Source of the DNA: Pseudomonas helmanticensis
Lineage (GTDB): Bacteria > Pseudomonadota > Gammaproteobacteria > Pseudomonadales > Pseudomonadaceae
Length of the DNA stretch: 64,000 nt
Assembly (NCBI RefSeq): GCF_900182985.1
Contig: NZ_FXUY01000001.1
Location: forward strand, 1,612,001-1,676,000
Direction of reading: 5' to 3'
Positions within the stretch are counted from its first letter, which is position 1. The number at the start of each line of letters is the position of its first letter. The notes below the pieces were generated by a model. It was not told where the DNA came from. It saw only the letters and a list, made by a program, of their open reading frames with translations, and did no database searches. Both the position numbers and the translations under genes were made by a program. Positions 1 to 7,907 of this stretch are shown here, one piece after another.

Positions 1-61
1 CGCTTATGCTTCGCGCCAAGGCTACAGCAGCACGATTTGCCTGCCACGTAGTGTTTTAGAC

Positions 62-106
62 TTAAGGGGACTGATTTATTTTCTAGAAATAAATCAGTCC
101 CCTTAA
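62..106. repeat. Perfect 20-bp inverted repeat (short mobile-type palindrome)
   Basis: Two perfect 20-base arms (62-81 and 87-106) flank a 5-base loop; the right arm reads AAATAAATCAGTCCCCTTAA. A half copy with one substitution recurs at 1892-1910. From memory, palindromes of this AAATAAATC-GTCCCC type are dispersed in pseudomonads and often lie near REP-associated tyrosine transposase genes; no such transposase is visible here. The first 60 bases hold no gene I can assign. Confidence 0.7.
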
Positions 107-265
107 ATTATGGGTGATACGAAAGCGTAATGCGTCCTCGCTCATAAACCTCGAAATTCGCAGGGGGGAGGTTTAACGGTGGTTTTTAACCACATCGTGC
201 ATGCCTTGACGGAAAGAGAGGCAGATGCCAATTTAACATCAAAGCGAGAGGTCAAGGAGTGACGT

Positions 266-1815
266 GTGAAGATCACCATCAACGTGTTCCTGCTCAAGGA
301 CGGGCGAACCGCCCGGGACGCACTTTCCGATGAGGTCAACTTGCGACCTATCGCTTTTTCATTGGGCGATGTTGAGTGCCTCTTTTACCATCAGAAAAAC
401 CCTTCTCATCCTAAGTGGACCCAACTATTCAGTGCCATCCCAGAAGTGGCTGGCCTAGACCTTACCGGCAGATCGCTCAAAGCTCTGCTCGTCCTGGCAG
501 TCCACGGCAGGGTCTTTTGCTTCACTTTTGGCCACGCCAGACACCTAATCGATCAGCTAGCCATTGAGCGTTATTTCGGGTTGCGCACGGCGCTTAGCTT
601 GACTGATCCACTACTGATCAAGTCCGTGGAAAAGTCCAATATTGATCGTACACCGCTGCGCTCAAAGGCGCAGTCATCGAGGCTACTGTCGATTTCGGAG
701 TTCGATTTTAAGTTCGACTCGGAGATCCTGAAATCGCTAACCGGCGTCGTGGAGAACGAGCAGGATGAGGGCGAGTACGTTAGCGGTTCGGACTCATTGG
801 CGTTGCATTCCGATGTAAAGCTCGAAGACTTCCCGGAGATCGCACTTCGACTGTTGACGGCGTACGAAGACGAGCATTGCAAGGATAAATACCCTTGGAT
901 GGATTTCATTGTCCCAGTACGCGACTCCACACTCATGGGCCAACTCGATGGGCTTCTAGTGGCTGCGATAAATACAGAGCAGTTCGACCGCGTCCGCGCG
1001 GCGCCACCCGAGCTACTTGGCAACGACATCAGCGGCTTCGGTTATGTGAAACACAGCGCCCGGTCTCGCAACGGCCCGACCATTGCGTTCGACCTCGATC
1101 TGCGGCAGGCGCTGCTCGCAAAGCACCTTCTGCGAGGTATCACCCGACAGGCGCTGGCATCCGAACGTATCTACCTTTATGGTGCAGATGAGCAACGACT
1201 TGCTGCGTGGCCTCTGTATACGTGCCTTGAGGCGGAAATCGAACACGAAGGAAAAATCTATCTGCTAGCGAGGGTGATTGGTACCAGATTGACCGCGATT
1301 ACACCGAGCAAGTGAACCGCTTTTTTGACGCTGCAGTTCCATGCAATCTGGTGTTTCCTCCGTATGATACCGACCACGAGGGCGCTTACCTTAGACGCAT
1401 CGCAGACAACATAAATTTCTATCTGCTGGATCAGAAATTAGTGAGGTTGACGGGTGCTGGTGGCCCATTCGAATTTTGTGACCTGCTCACGCCGGATCAC
1501 CACATCATTCACGTCAAGAAGTACTCATCGTCGAGCGTGCTGAGCCATCTCTTTTCTCAGGCCTACGTATCCGCTGAAGCTCTGATCAATACCCCCGATG
1601 TCGTTACGCAGGTGAACGCCTATCTGGCGGAGTTGGGTAATTTTCAGTTCGACTTCAACCCTGTCACGCAACCGCGCAACAGAATCGTGTTCGCTATAAT
1701 GCAACCCAACAATACGTTACACATGCCGTTTTTCTCGAAGGTTAACTTCCGACAGTTTGCCCAGCGGCTCGGTGCAATGGGCTACCAGGTTGAGGTTTGT
1801 AGAATTGGTAATTGA
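266..1815 (+). pseudogene. DUF6119 / TIGR04141 family sporadically distributed protein, frameshifted
   Basis: Two overlapping reading frames together encode one DUF6119 (TIGR04141) protein. The first (266-1315, GTG start with AAGGAG 6 bases upstream) covers the N-terminal two thirds, including the family-like stretch FCFTFGHARHL. The second (1312-1815) carries the C-terminal part with IIHVKKYSSSSVLSHLFSQ. Near 1265-1268 frame 1 reads LLARVIGT, while the neighbouring frame continues as SEGDWYQIDRDYTEQ into the second ORF. One lost base there explains the split, and restoring it would give about 516 residues, close to the usual family size. The function is unknown. The family is patchily distributed and found in accessory DNA, and the base composition here is lower in GC than the core genes. 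Translation of two separate products through the GTGA overlap is possible but less likely. Confidence 0.75.
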
Positions 1816-1891
1816 CAGAACTGGCCACGGTCAATCAGACCGGCCGGGACATTTCGTGCACTCAAAGTCAAATGGAAGGTTTACTTTTCGA

Positions 1892-1910
1892 AAATAAATC
1901 CGTCCCCTTT
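1892..1910. repeat. Half copy of the 62-106 palindrome arm
   Basis: AAATAAATCCGTCCCCTTT matches the right arm of the palindrome at 62-106 with one internal substitution and the same orientation. It ends exactly where homology to the pyocin-like toxin starts, so the repeat marks the junction between the DUF6119 cassette and the truncated toxin gene. Confidence 0.6.
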
Positions 1911-2430
1911 GTCTCAGACACGAAACCCACCCCCATGGGCTGCGTCTTCGCCAAAAGCTGCAACCTGCCCGACGGCGAAATCAACCACACCAACCCCGCT
2001 GGATTCGTCCCCGTTGAAAAACTGGCGGACTACGGTCTATGGGCCGTACTGGCCACAGGCGCAGCAATCACCGCCGAAGGCACCTCGCTCCAGTTAGTTG
2101 GCGGATCCACAACCGGCAGCGCTATAGCCCAACGACTAGGCGGCTCCCTCGCGCTAGGTTTGCTTGAGAGTGCAGGTACATTGGCAGCAGGCGCCGCCAT
2201 CGGCACCGTCGCGCTATTAATGCCCAACACCTGCCTCGCCCCCGACAGCGCTTTCTACAAAACCGACCAATACAGAAACAGCGCCGCTCACACGCAACCA
2301 AAAACTCGGCTTTCCAGAAATAGAAAAGACCGGCGCAACAGTCGTTGGCAAAGGCAAACCCGGTTTCACCGGCGGTACCATAATCCCACCCACCAGAGTC
2401 GACATCATTCGACCTGACCCGACCCTCTGA
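1909..2430 (+). pseudogene. Remnant of an S-type pyocin-like toxin gene
   Basis: The 5' part encodes DTKPTPMGCVFAKSCNLP followed by a Gly/Ala-rich hydrophobic region, which I recognise as the N-terminal half of Pseudomonas S-type pyocin-domain toxins. After about 2273 the frame runs into a basic nonsense tail ending at 2417. A different frame from 2299 reads KLGFPEIEKTG and VVGKGKPGFTGG and ends at a TGA at 2428-2430, which looks like the authentic toxin C-terminus. The middle of the gene, normally a few hundred residues, is therefore deleted with a frame change. No natural start codon is left upstream, only a TTG at 1812 that overlaps the preceding stop. The DUF6572 gene follows after 10 bases, as expected for a toxin-immunity pair. 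The product is almost certainly non-functional. Confidence 0.7.
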
Positions 2431-2440
2431 GGGAGCAGAC

Positions 2441-2794
2441 ATGTCCATCACCGAAACGAAAGTCGTCGACATCATCGCAGTACCCGAGTGGGAGCCCGAC
2501 AACGTCGTACTCGTCATCACCGATCACCTGGAATGGGGCGACAAAGCCCAACAGGGCGAACACCTGCTGTTGCTTCAAGAGAAGATCAACACCTACATCG
2601 CCTTCATTGAGAGCGGCGAATTGCTGGATAGCTACCCGCCAGCCAAGGGCAAAAACCCGAAGATCCGCATCAATGGCCTTTACCAATTGCCTGAGCAAGG
2701 TGAGTCCTTCATCGACCGCGTCACAGAAGTGCTCAAAGGCGTGGGCATTGGAATGGAATTTGTCCTCAAGGACGAATTAGCATTACGCCACTAG
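2441..2794 (+). CDS. DUF6572 domain protein, probable toxin immunity protein
   Basis: This is an intact 117-residue acidic soluble protein. It contains NVVLVITDHLEW followed by LLLLQEKINTYIAFIESGEL, the pattern I associate with DUF6572. An AGGGAG ribosome site lies 6-8 bases before the ATG and overlaps the stop codon of the ruined toxin gene, so the two were a translationally linked pair. Proteins of this family are commonly encoded directly behind polymorphic or pyocin-like toxins and are thought to neutralise the cognate toxin in the cytoplasm. With the toxin gone it would be an orphan immunity gene, possibly retained to protect against toxins of sister strains. The immunity role is inferred from context. 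Confidence 0.65.
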   Translation: MSITETKVVDIIAVPEWEPDNVVLVITDHLEWGDKAQQGEHLLLLQEKINTYIAFIESGELLDSYPPAKGKNPKIRINGLYQLPEQGESFIDRVTEVLKGVGIGMEFVLKDELALRH

Positions 2795-2872
2795 TCGTCA
2801 GGAGGGTGAGAAGGAATCGCGCTGGCGCATTCATAGTTCAGTGCAATACCTTACTCACTTCAATCCCGCAAA

Positions 2873-3304
2873 TCACTGCCTCACCAACCTAGGCAACACG
2901 CCCCCCTCCGCCAACCTCTCCACCCCCAACCGCACCCTCTCCCCACCCTGCTCAATCACCACCCCATCCCCCTCCACCGCCACCAACTTCACCCCAGGCC
3001 CCACCCTCTCCCCCGGCAAAAAACTCCTCGGCGGCCCATCGTTCAGACTCAATATCGCCACCGCCGCCGAACCACCCGCCATCACCCCACTCACCTTGAT
3101 ATCCACCGGGGCCATCTGATTGGAAAACCACTGCAACGCCGGACTATCACTGCGCACTGCCAGCAATTGCGGAGCCACTGCCGGAGTGTGGGATTCGGCG
3201 GTGGTCAGTAGCAGCGACGACCATGTCGCGACGCCGACCAGCGCTGCAACCAGTGCCAATACCTGAACCATTTGTGGTGGCGAAACACGTGTGGCGAATG
3301 TCAT
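2873..3304 (-). CDS. Type II secretion GspC-like inner-membrane protein (HxcP-like)
   Basis: The 143-residue protein has one N-terminal membrane segment (about residues 13-33) and a short periplasmic domain with GSAAVAILSLNDGPPRSFLPGE, characteristic of the GspC homology region that couples the outer-membrane secretin to the inner-membrane platform. No C-terminal PDZ domain is present, so it is shorter than XcpP-type GspC proteins. It is divergent from the pseudopilin genes at 3425-4482. Proximity to a VreAIR-like operon suggests kinship to the Hxc system of P. aeruginosa, where hxcP lies beside hxcU and hxcW. No other platform, ATPase or secretin gene is present in the window. Confidence 0.65.
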   Translation of the reverse strand: MTFATRVSPPQMVQVLALVAALVGVATWSSLLLTTAESHTPAVAPQLLAVRSDSPALQWFSNQMAPVDIKVSGVMAGGSAAVAILSLNDGPPRSFLPGERVGPGVKLVAVEGDGVVIEQGGERVRLGVERLAEGGVLPRLVRQ

Positions 3305-3424
3305 GGGCTGAATCTCCTTTTTATCCCTGCGCTCAGCCTACGCGGCAATTCTCTCCGTTTTATTTCACACGCCTTACATGTTCGCCGTGCACTCTGGAAA
3401 TTGACGCAAAGGAGCGCGCAATCG

Positions 3425-3877
3425 ATGAACGTGGGCAAGCAACAGGGCTTCACTCTGATTGAGCTGATGGTGGTGCTGGTGATCATTGGGATCGCGAGTG
3501 CGGCGATCAGTCTGAGTATCAAACCGGATCCGCTGCAGTTGCTGCGCAAGGATGCCGAGCGCGTGGCGCAGTTGCTGCAGGTGGCGCAGGCGGAGGCGCG
3601 GGCGGATGGTCGGCCGATTGTGTGGTTGAGCGATGCCAAGGGGTTTCGGTTTAGTCGGCGTGGCGACGGTGGCAAGGGGTTTGATCATTTTGCGCAGGAT
3701 CAGCAGTTGCGTCCGCGTGCCTGGCAGAGTCCGAAAATTGATGTGCGGGTGGAGCCGAAGCAGCGGGTTGTGCTGAATGCTGAGTGGATCAATCCGCCGC
3801 TGCAATTGATGTTGTCGGATGGCTTGAATCGGTTGAGCGTAGTGCGCGATGGCGCTGGGCGGATCAGTATCCAATGA
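3425..3877 (+). CDS. Type II secretion pseudopilin GspH-like (HxcU-like)
   Basis: The 150-residue prepilin starts MNVGKQQGFTLIELMVVLVIIGI, a class III leader with cleavage after Gly8 and the conserved Glu at +5 (FTLIE) followed by a hydrophobic helix. The C-terminal domain fits the GspH minor pseudopilin fold. The ATG at 3425 is preceded by AAGGAG; a longer in-frame extension upstream lacks leader features and was rejected. Minor pseudopilins cap the periplasmic pseudopilus and would need a prepilin peptidase encoded elsewhere. The stop overlaps the start of the GspJ-like gene (ATGA). Confidence 0.75.
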   Translation: MNVGKQQGFTLIELMVVLVIIGIASAAISLSIKPDPLQLLRKDAERVAQLLQVAQAEARADGRPIVWLSDAKGFRFSRRGDGGKGFDHFAQDQQLRPRAWQSPKIDVRVEPKQRVVLNAEWINPPLQLMLSDGLNRLSVVRDGAGRISIQ

Positions 3878-4482
3878 AGAATCAGCACGGGTTTACGTTG
3901 ATTGAGGTGATGGTCGCGATTTTGCTGATGGCGGTGGTGAGTCTGATTGCCTGGCGGGGGCTGGACAGTGTGACGCGGGCGGACAGTCATTTGCAGGCGA
4001 GTGGTGAGCAGAGCGACAGTTTGTTGCGGGCGCTGAATCAGTTGCAGCGGGATGTGGAGATGCGGGCGGGGGTTGAGCTGACTGAGCCGAAGAAGGTTGG
4101 CGTGGATGATGAGCCGCTGACGGCGCCGCCGGCGATTACTGTGCGTAGCAGTGACAGTAAGGGGTTCCGGCTGGACATTATTCGCACTGCGGCGGATCAG
4201 CCGGGGGCGTTGCAGCGGGTGCGGTGGTGGGTCAAGGGCGACACTTTGTATCGGGCGGTGGCTGAGGCGCGGAGTCGGTATCCGCTGCCGGCGCCTGGGA
4301 ATGGGGTTGCTGTTTTGAGTGATGTCAGTGATGTGCAGGTGCGGGTTTGGGAGGTGGATAAGGGGTGGCGGCAGTTGAGCGGGAATCGGCGGGAGGATCC
4401 GTTGGGGTTGGAGATTCGGTTGAGTCGGGGGACGGCGCAGGGGGTGGAGAAGTATCGGCAGGTGATTGGGCCGTTGGAGTGA
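3874..4482 (+). CDS. Type II secretion pseudopilin GspJ-like (HxcW-like)
   Basis: The 202-residue protein begins MKNQHGFTLIEVMVAILLMA, a canonical prepilin leader with cleavage after Gly6, and has the larger C-terminal domain typical of GspJ (RGLDSVTRADSHL, then LQRDVEMR). The start codon overlaps the upstream stop, implying translational coupling with the GspH-like gene. The GspI and GspK partners that normally accompany GspJ at the pseudopilus tip are missing; a REP element follows directly. The tail (after about residue 160) is Gly/Arg-rich with a G-heavy codon style, which may reflect relaxed selection. Confidence 0.75.
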   Translation: MKNQHGFTLIEVMVAILLMAVVSLIAWRGLDSVTRADSHLQASGEQSDSLLRALNQLQRDVEMRAGVELTEPKKVGVDDEPLTAPPAITVRSSDSKGFRLDIIRTAADQPGALQRVRWWVKGDTLYRAVAEARSRYPLPAPGNGVAVLSDVSDVQVRVWEVDKGWRQLSGNRREDPLGLEIRLSRGTAQGVEKYRQVIGPLE

Positions 4483-4500
4483 CGGACATCGGATGTCACT

Positions 4501-4578
4501 GTAGGAGCTGCCGGAGGCTGCGATCTTTTGACTTTGATTTTCAAGATCAAAAGATCGCAGCCTTCGGCAGCTCCTACA
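4501..4578. repeat. REP pair (BIME), head-to-head
   Basis: Two inverted copies of GTAGGAGCTGCCGGAGGCTG / its complement surround a short loop, forming a long hairpin just after the gspJ-like stop. A further fragment of a related unit (GCGAGCAGGCTCGCTCCTAC) is at 4632-4652. It may stabilise or terminate the upstream transcript. Confidence 0.85.
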
Positions 4579-4659
4579 TTGGGATTTGGGTGCGGTCAGT
4601 TGGAGGGTGGTTGCGTGGTAGGCCGTCTTCGCGAGCAGGCTCGCTCCTACAGTTTTAAA

Positions 4660-5088
4660 TTTGCGTACAACCCAAGCGGCGAAGCCGCACCACTCAACAG
4701 GATGAGCGCAAGCTCGGCTGCAGCTTTTGATCTTGTTCCACGGGCGACGTCGGAAGGCTTCGTTCCGGGATTCATCCGGGGGTGGGAGCGCAGCGACCGT
4801 TTGGCGCAGCCAAATGCAGCGAGAGGAGGTGCAGCGAAGCAAACCGTAGGCGATGCGCCCGGATGGATCCCGCAGCGAAGGAACCCCGAGCTTTAGCGAG
4901 CGGGCCGCACGCAGGAGCAAGCCTTTTGGGTTACCTTTTCGCTGGGCCGGCACTCCGGCGTTTGGAAAAGGTGACCCGCCGTAAGGGCGGAACCCTAAGC
5001 AGCCATTACCGCAGCAACGGATATGTATTCGGTCATCCCCGCAAAAAAGCCAAGATCAAAAGATCGCAGCCTTCGGCAGCTCCTACAG
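4660..5088. repeat. Long dispersed intergenic repeat plus single REP
   Basis: This stretch of about 430 bases between gspJ and the anti-sigma gene contains no credible gene. From memory, the segment about 4750-5035, which includes GTTTGGCGCAGCCAAATGC and AAAAGGTGACCCGCCGTAAG, is a recurrent intergenic sequence in P. fluorescens-group genomes, sometimes mis-annotated as short proteins. It ends with one REP unit at 5052-5088. Small ORFs here (for example 4782-5111) show no start context or domain. Confidence 0.5.
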
Positions 5089-5186
5089 TGGGGTTGGATG
5101 TAGTCAGTTAGAGAATTGTTGGATGGCAGGCCGCAATCGCTGGCAAGCCAGCTCCCACAGGGATTGGTGGTATTGGCGGGAATGGA

Positions 5187-6125
5187 TTAACTGAGGACGA
5201 CTACTCCGCCGGGCAGCTCAGTGCATTTGACGCCGTAGGCGTCGCGGATGAGCAGCGCAACGCCAGCGAGTTGGTCGAGGCTGAAGCGGGCCTGGACGCG
5301 GCGTTGTCCGAGTTCGCGGTTAAGCAACAGCAACATCCCCGGCCGATACCGATTGATCTCATCAATCATCTGGCTCAGCGTAGCGCCGTTGAACACCAAC
5401 ACTTGCTGACGCCAATTCATCACCGCCGCCGTGTCGACACTCTGCACACTGCCAACCTGCCGCGCGTCGTAGGTCACCTGCTGCCCCGGTTCAAGCCGCA
5501 AACTACGCCCCTCAACATCCACTTCAACCGCACCATCAAGGCAAGTCACACAAACTTGCTGATCAGTGTTACGCAAGTTGAAACGCCCCTGACTGGCACG
5601 CAACCACCCTCCCCCAGCCTGCATCGCCAGCGGCAACCGCGCGGTCTGCACTTCGACTTCGCCGCTGACCAGTTCAAAGCCTTGCACGCCGTTATCGATT
5701 GAGCGCTGATTGATCCGCGTCTGGGTGTTCAGCTCCAGGCTCACGCCTTGCGCCGGTTCGAAGCGGCGCTGTTGGCCAACTTCAGTGATGTAGTCGGCAC
5801 CGAGCCCTTCGAAGCCGCCGGGAATCGTCCCGCGCACCAGCAAAAACGCCGCCGATGCGGCAATCGCGCCGCCGAGAAACGCACGACGGCCAAACCCGCG
5901 CGGCGCCTGCATTTGCTCCAAGGCCGGTTGCAGTTGCTGCCATAACCGCTTGGCATCTTCGAACGCGCGGGCATGATCGGCGCTCTGCGCGCACCATTCG
6001 CGCAGGGCGCGGGCGTCGGCCACGGTGGCGCGGCCCGAGGTCAGCAGGATCAGCCAGTCGTGAGCTTCGCTGTGCAGATTGTCGGCCACCGATGGCTCGG
6101 CAGGTGTCAGTCGAAAGATGTTCAA
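5187..6125 (-). CDS. vreR: FecR-family anti-sigma regulator (VreR-like)
   Basis: The 312-residue cell-surface-signalling regulator has an N-terminal cytosolic anti-sigma domain of DUF4880 type (EAHDWLILLTSG, AREWCAQS-like region, residues 20-65), a single membrane helix near 84-102 preceded by a twin-arginine-like GRRAFLGG, and a periplasmic FecR domain (about 115-210). Its tail (about 225-312) resembles the STN-interacting region. It would hold the ECF factor encoded upstream inactive until the periplasmic signal arrives. It is last in the minus-strand operon STN/TonB protein - sigma - FecR, 31 bases behind the sigma gene. The name vreR is inferred from gene order and the adjacent Hxc-like genes. 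Confidence 0.7.
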   Translation of the reverse strand: MNIFRLTPAEPSVADNLHSEAHDWLILLTSGRATVADARALREWCAQSADHARAFEDAKRLWQQLQPALEQMQAPRGFGRRAFLGGAIAASAAFLLVRGTIPGGFEGLGADYITEVGQQRRFEPAQGVSLELNTQTRINQRSIDNGVQGFELVSGEVEVQTARLPLAMQAGGGWLRASQGRFNLRNTDQQVCVTCLDGAVEVDVEGRSLRLEPGQQVTYDARQVGSVQSVDTAAVMNWRQQVLVFNGATLSQMIDEINRYRPGMLLLLNRELGQRRVQARFSLDQLAGVALLIRDAYGVKCTELPGGVVVLS

Positions 6126-6156
6126 ACGCGCAGATTCTCAACGGATTAATCGGGCA

Positions 6157-6708
6157 CTACTCTGAAGACGGTTTTCCGGCCCCGCGACCGAACCGCTGAA
6201 ACACTTTTCTTTCCAGTTTTGCGGCGCAGAAGCCCAATGCGGCTTTGATTTCCTTTTCGACCATGCGCGTGGAGATGCCGAAACGCTGGGAGATTTCCAG
6301 GTGCGGCGCCTCTTCCAGACGCGCGGCGATGAAGATTCTGCGGCGCCGCGCTGGCAGCTCGTAGAGGGCGCTGAGCAGCGACTGGATTTCCTTTTGCCCG
6401 CCTACCACGCGCGCCGGATCGAGGGCTTCGTCGCCGATTTGCAGCAGCTCTTCGACTTCCTCGCCGGTGAGCAGGCGCGCGTCGGCCTGACGGCGGTCGG
6501 CGGCGATGTTCAGGGCCATGCGATAGAGGTAGGCGTTGGGCCGGGCGATATTCGCCGGCGTTTCCATGCGGTCGACGCGCAAGTAGGTTTCATGCAGCAC
6601 GTCGTTGGCCAGATCCTCTGAGCCGAGACGCCTGCGCAGACGCACCCGAAAGTCCTCGTAGGACGTCAGGAACAGTTGGACCATCGAACCTTGTCCGGTG
6701 TCTTTCAT
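6157..6708 (-). CDS. vreI: ECF sigma-70 factor (VreI-like)
   Basis: The 183-residue sigma factor has a region 2 with DLANDVLHETYLRVDR and ARPNAYLYRMALNIAADR, and a region 4 helix-turn-helix (LEISQRFGISTRMVEKEI), matching FecI-type iron-starvation and surface-signalling factors. I chose the ATG at 6708: it overlaps the upstream stop codon (ATGA) and has AAGGAG 10 bases before it; the longer reading begins at 6738 without such a site. It is predicted to direct RNA polymerase to genes of the surface-signalling regulon, in P. aeruginosa PUMA3 including Hxc secretion and two-partner secretion genes. Confidence 0.75.
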   Translation of the reverse strand: MKDTGQGSMVQLFLTSYEDFRVRLRRRLGSEDLANDVLHETYLRVDRMETPANIARPNAYLYRMALNIAADRRQADARLLTGEEVEELLQIGDEALDPARVVGGQKEIQSLLSALYELPARRRRIFIAARLEEAPHLEISQRFGISTRMVEKEIKAALGFCAAKLERKVFQRFGRGAGKPSSE

Positions 6709-7454
6709 CCCCCGGAAACTCCTTCCCATTTGGTGCATTCCATGCGTTTCCCTGACGACTCCGGTAACAACAGCAACGTGACCGGCTGGCGTAACGCGCT
6801 GGGCGTTGGCCGGTCGATCCTTAGATTGCGAAAGCTTTCCACCAGCGCGGTATCGCGCCGTACATCACCGGTCGAGGTGACCAACCGGTTGTGCTGCACC
6901 ACGCCGTCGCGACCGACCCATACCTGCAACACCGCGCGATAACTGCCGGGCCGGGTCAGCGGCGAACGACAGAGGTTGCGCTCGATCGCCGCTTGCACGG
7001 CGGTGGCGTAGCTGCGGCTGACGGCGACGCTTTCCGGCGTCTGTCTTTGTGTCGGCGCCGGCACGTCTTCGACCTGCGCCACTTGCAGGGTGAACGCATC
7101 GTTGCGCGCGTAACGCGCCATCAAGCCGCTGCCACCGAGCAAACGGCGCAAGGCGTCGGCGGCGGTGTATTCGCCATCGACGGCCAATGAACGTCGGCCA
7201 CGACTTAGCTGACTGTCGACCAGCACTGCAACGCCGGTGGCGCGGCTGTACTGATCGAGCGCCCGGGCCAGATCCTGCGCGGGAATGTGCAGCGTCATGC
7301 GCAAGTCCGCCGGCACCGGTTCCGCCGTCGCTTCAACCGCCAGCAAGGCACACAGCAGCCCCAGCCACACCCGGTGCACAAGAGTCGTTGAACGCTGAAG
7401 ACCGTCCCTGGAACTGCCTCGCTGCACGGCTGACGAATCCTTGGAAATCGTCAT
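6705..7454 (-). CDS. vreA: STN-domain / TonB-like signalling protein (VreA-like)
   Basis: The 249-residue exported protein has a signal sequence around residues 26-45, an STN (secretin/TonB short N-terminal) domain at about 50-110 (LHIPAQDLARALDQYSRATG), and a C-terminal domain at about 150-245 resembling the TonB C-terminus (YRAVLQVWVGRDGVVQ). No beta-barrel is present, so it cannot be an ordinary TonB-dependent receptor. This architecture matches VreA of the P. aeruginosa PUMA3 system, where a small periplasmic protein replaces the receptor as signal transducer to FecR. It is first in the operon with the sigma and anti-sigma genes. Confidence 0.75.
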   Translation of the reverse strand: MTISKDSSAVQRGSSRDGLQRSTTLVHRVWLGLLCALLAVEATAEPVPADLRMTLHIPAQDLARALDQYSRATGVAVLVDSQLSRGRRSLAVDGEYTAADALRRLLGGSGLMARYARNDAFTLQVAQVEDVPAPTQRQTPESVAVSRSYATAVQAAIERNLCRSPLTRPGSYRAVLQVWVGRDGVVQHNRLVTSTGDVRRDTALVESFRNLRIDRPTPSALRQPVTLLLLPESSGKRMECTKWEGVSGG

Positions 7455-7577
7455 CCTGAGGGCTGTTTATGACTCTGGTGTGACGGCCGGTGCAAAAAAA
7501 CCATCACGGGAATTGCGCGAGGCTTGCACTAGACTCAAGCCATAGCGCGGCCCCGTCGGGCCGGCCAGGAGGCGAGC

Positions 7578-7892
7578 ATGAACACACTGTGGCGATCAAG
7601 CCTTGGCGGGCTGTTGTTGATGGCGCTGTCGAGCGCTTATGCCGAGCAGCCGCTGGGCTGCGTGGAAGTGACGGTCGGCGGCTACAAAGCGCCGAATTAC
7701 GATTGCTTGAGCCAGCAGATGGGCAACAACCCTGAAGGGGCTGCGGCGGCGGAAAAGAATCAGGAGGCGCTGAATGTGCCGGTAAACAAGCGCCCGCCGA
7801 ATCAGGTGGGCCTGGCGACACCGGCCGCGACCAGCACGCGGATGGGCAATACCTTTGGCACCTCGGTAAAACCGCAACGCCCCCCACAATGA
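7578..7892 (+). CDS. Small exported protein of unknown function
   Basis: The 104-residue protein has a clear signal peptide (MNTLWRSSLGGLLLMALSSA, cleavage likely after YA at 22). The mature region is Asn/Pro-rich and contains two cysteines (LGCVEV and YDCLSQQ), probably forming a disulphide. An AGGAGG-like site lies upstream of the ATG. It is divergent from the vreA-like gene with only 123 bases between them, so it could belong to the same regulon. I do not recognise a domain. It is followed by a repeat element, not another gene. Confidence 0.6.
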   Translation: MNTLWRSSLGGLLLMALSSAYAEQPLGCVEVTVGGYKAPNYDCLSQQMGNNPEGAAAAEKNQEALNVPVNKRPPNQVGLATPAATSTRMGNTFGTSVKPQRPPQ

Positions 7893-7907
7893 CATCGACC
7901 AACCGAT

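Noticed and set aside
1260..1320. Programmed ribosomal frameshift in the DUF6119 gene
   Set aside because: No slippery heptamer or following stem was visible; a one-base deletion explains the reading better.
2873..4482. Complete type II secretion system
   Set aside because: Only three component genes are present; no GspD, E, F, G, I, K, L or M was found in the window.
3700..4953. 417-codon minus-strand frame across gspJ and repeats
   Set aside because: It runs through pseudopilin genes and REP DNA, has no domain, and is Pro/Arg/His-rich nonsense.
4782..5111. Possible small proteins in the 4.6-5.1 kb gap
   Set aside because: They consist of dispersed repeat and REP sequence without ribosome sites.
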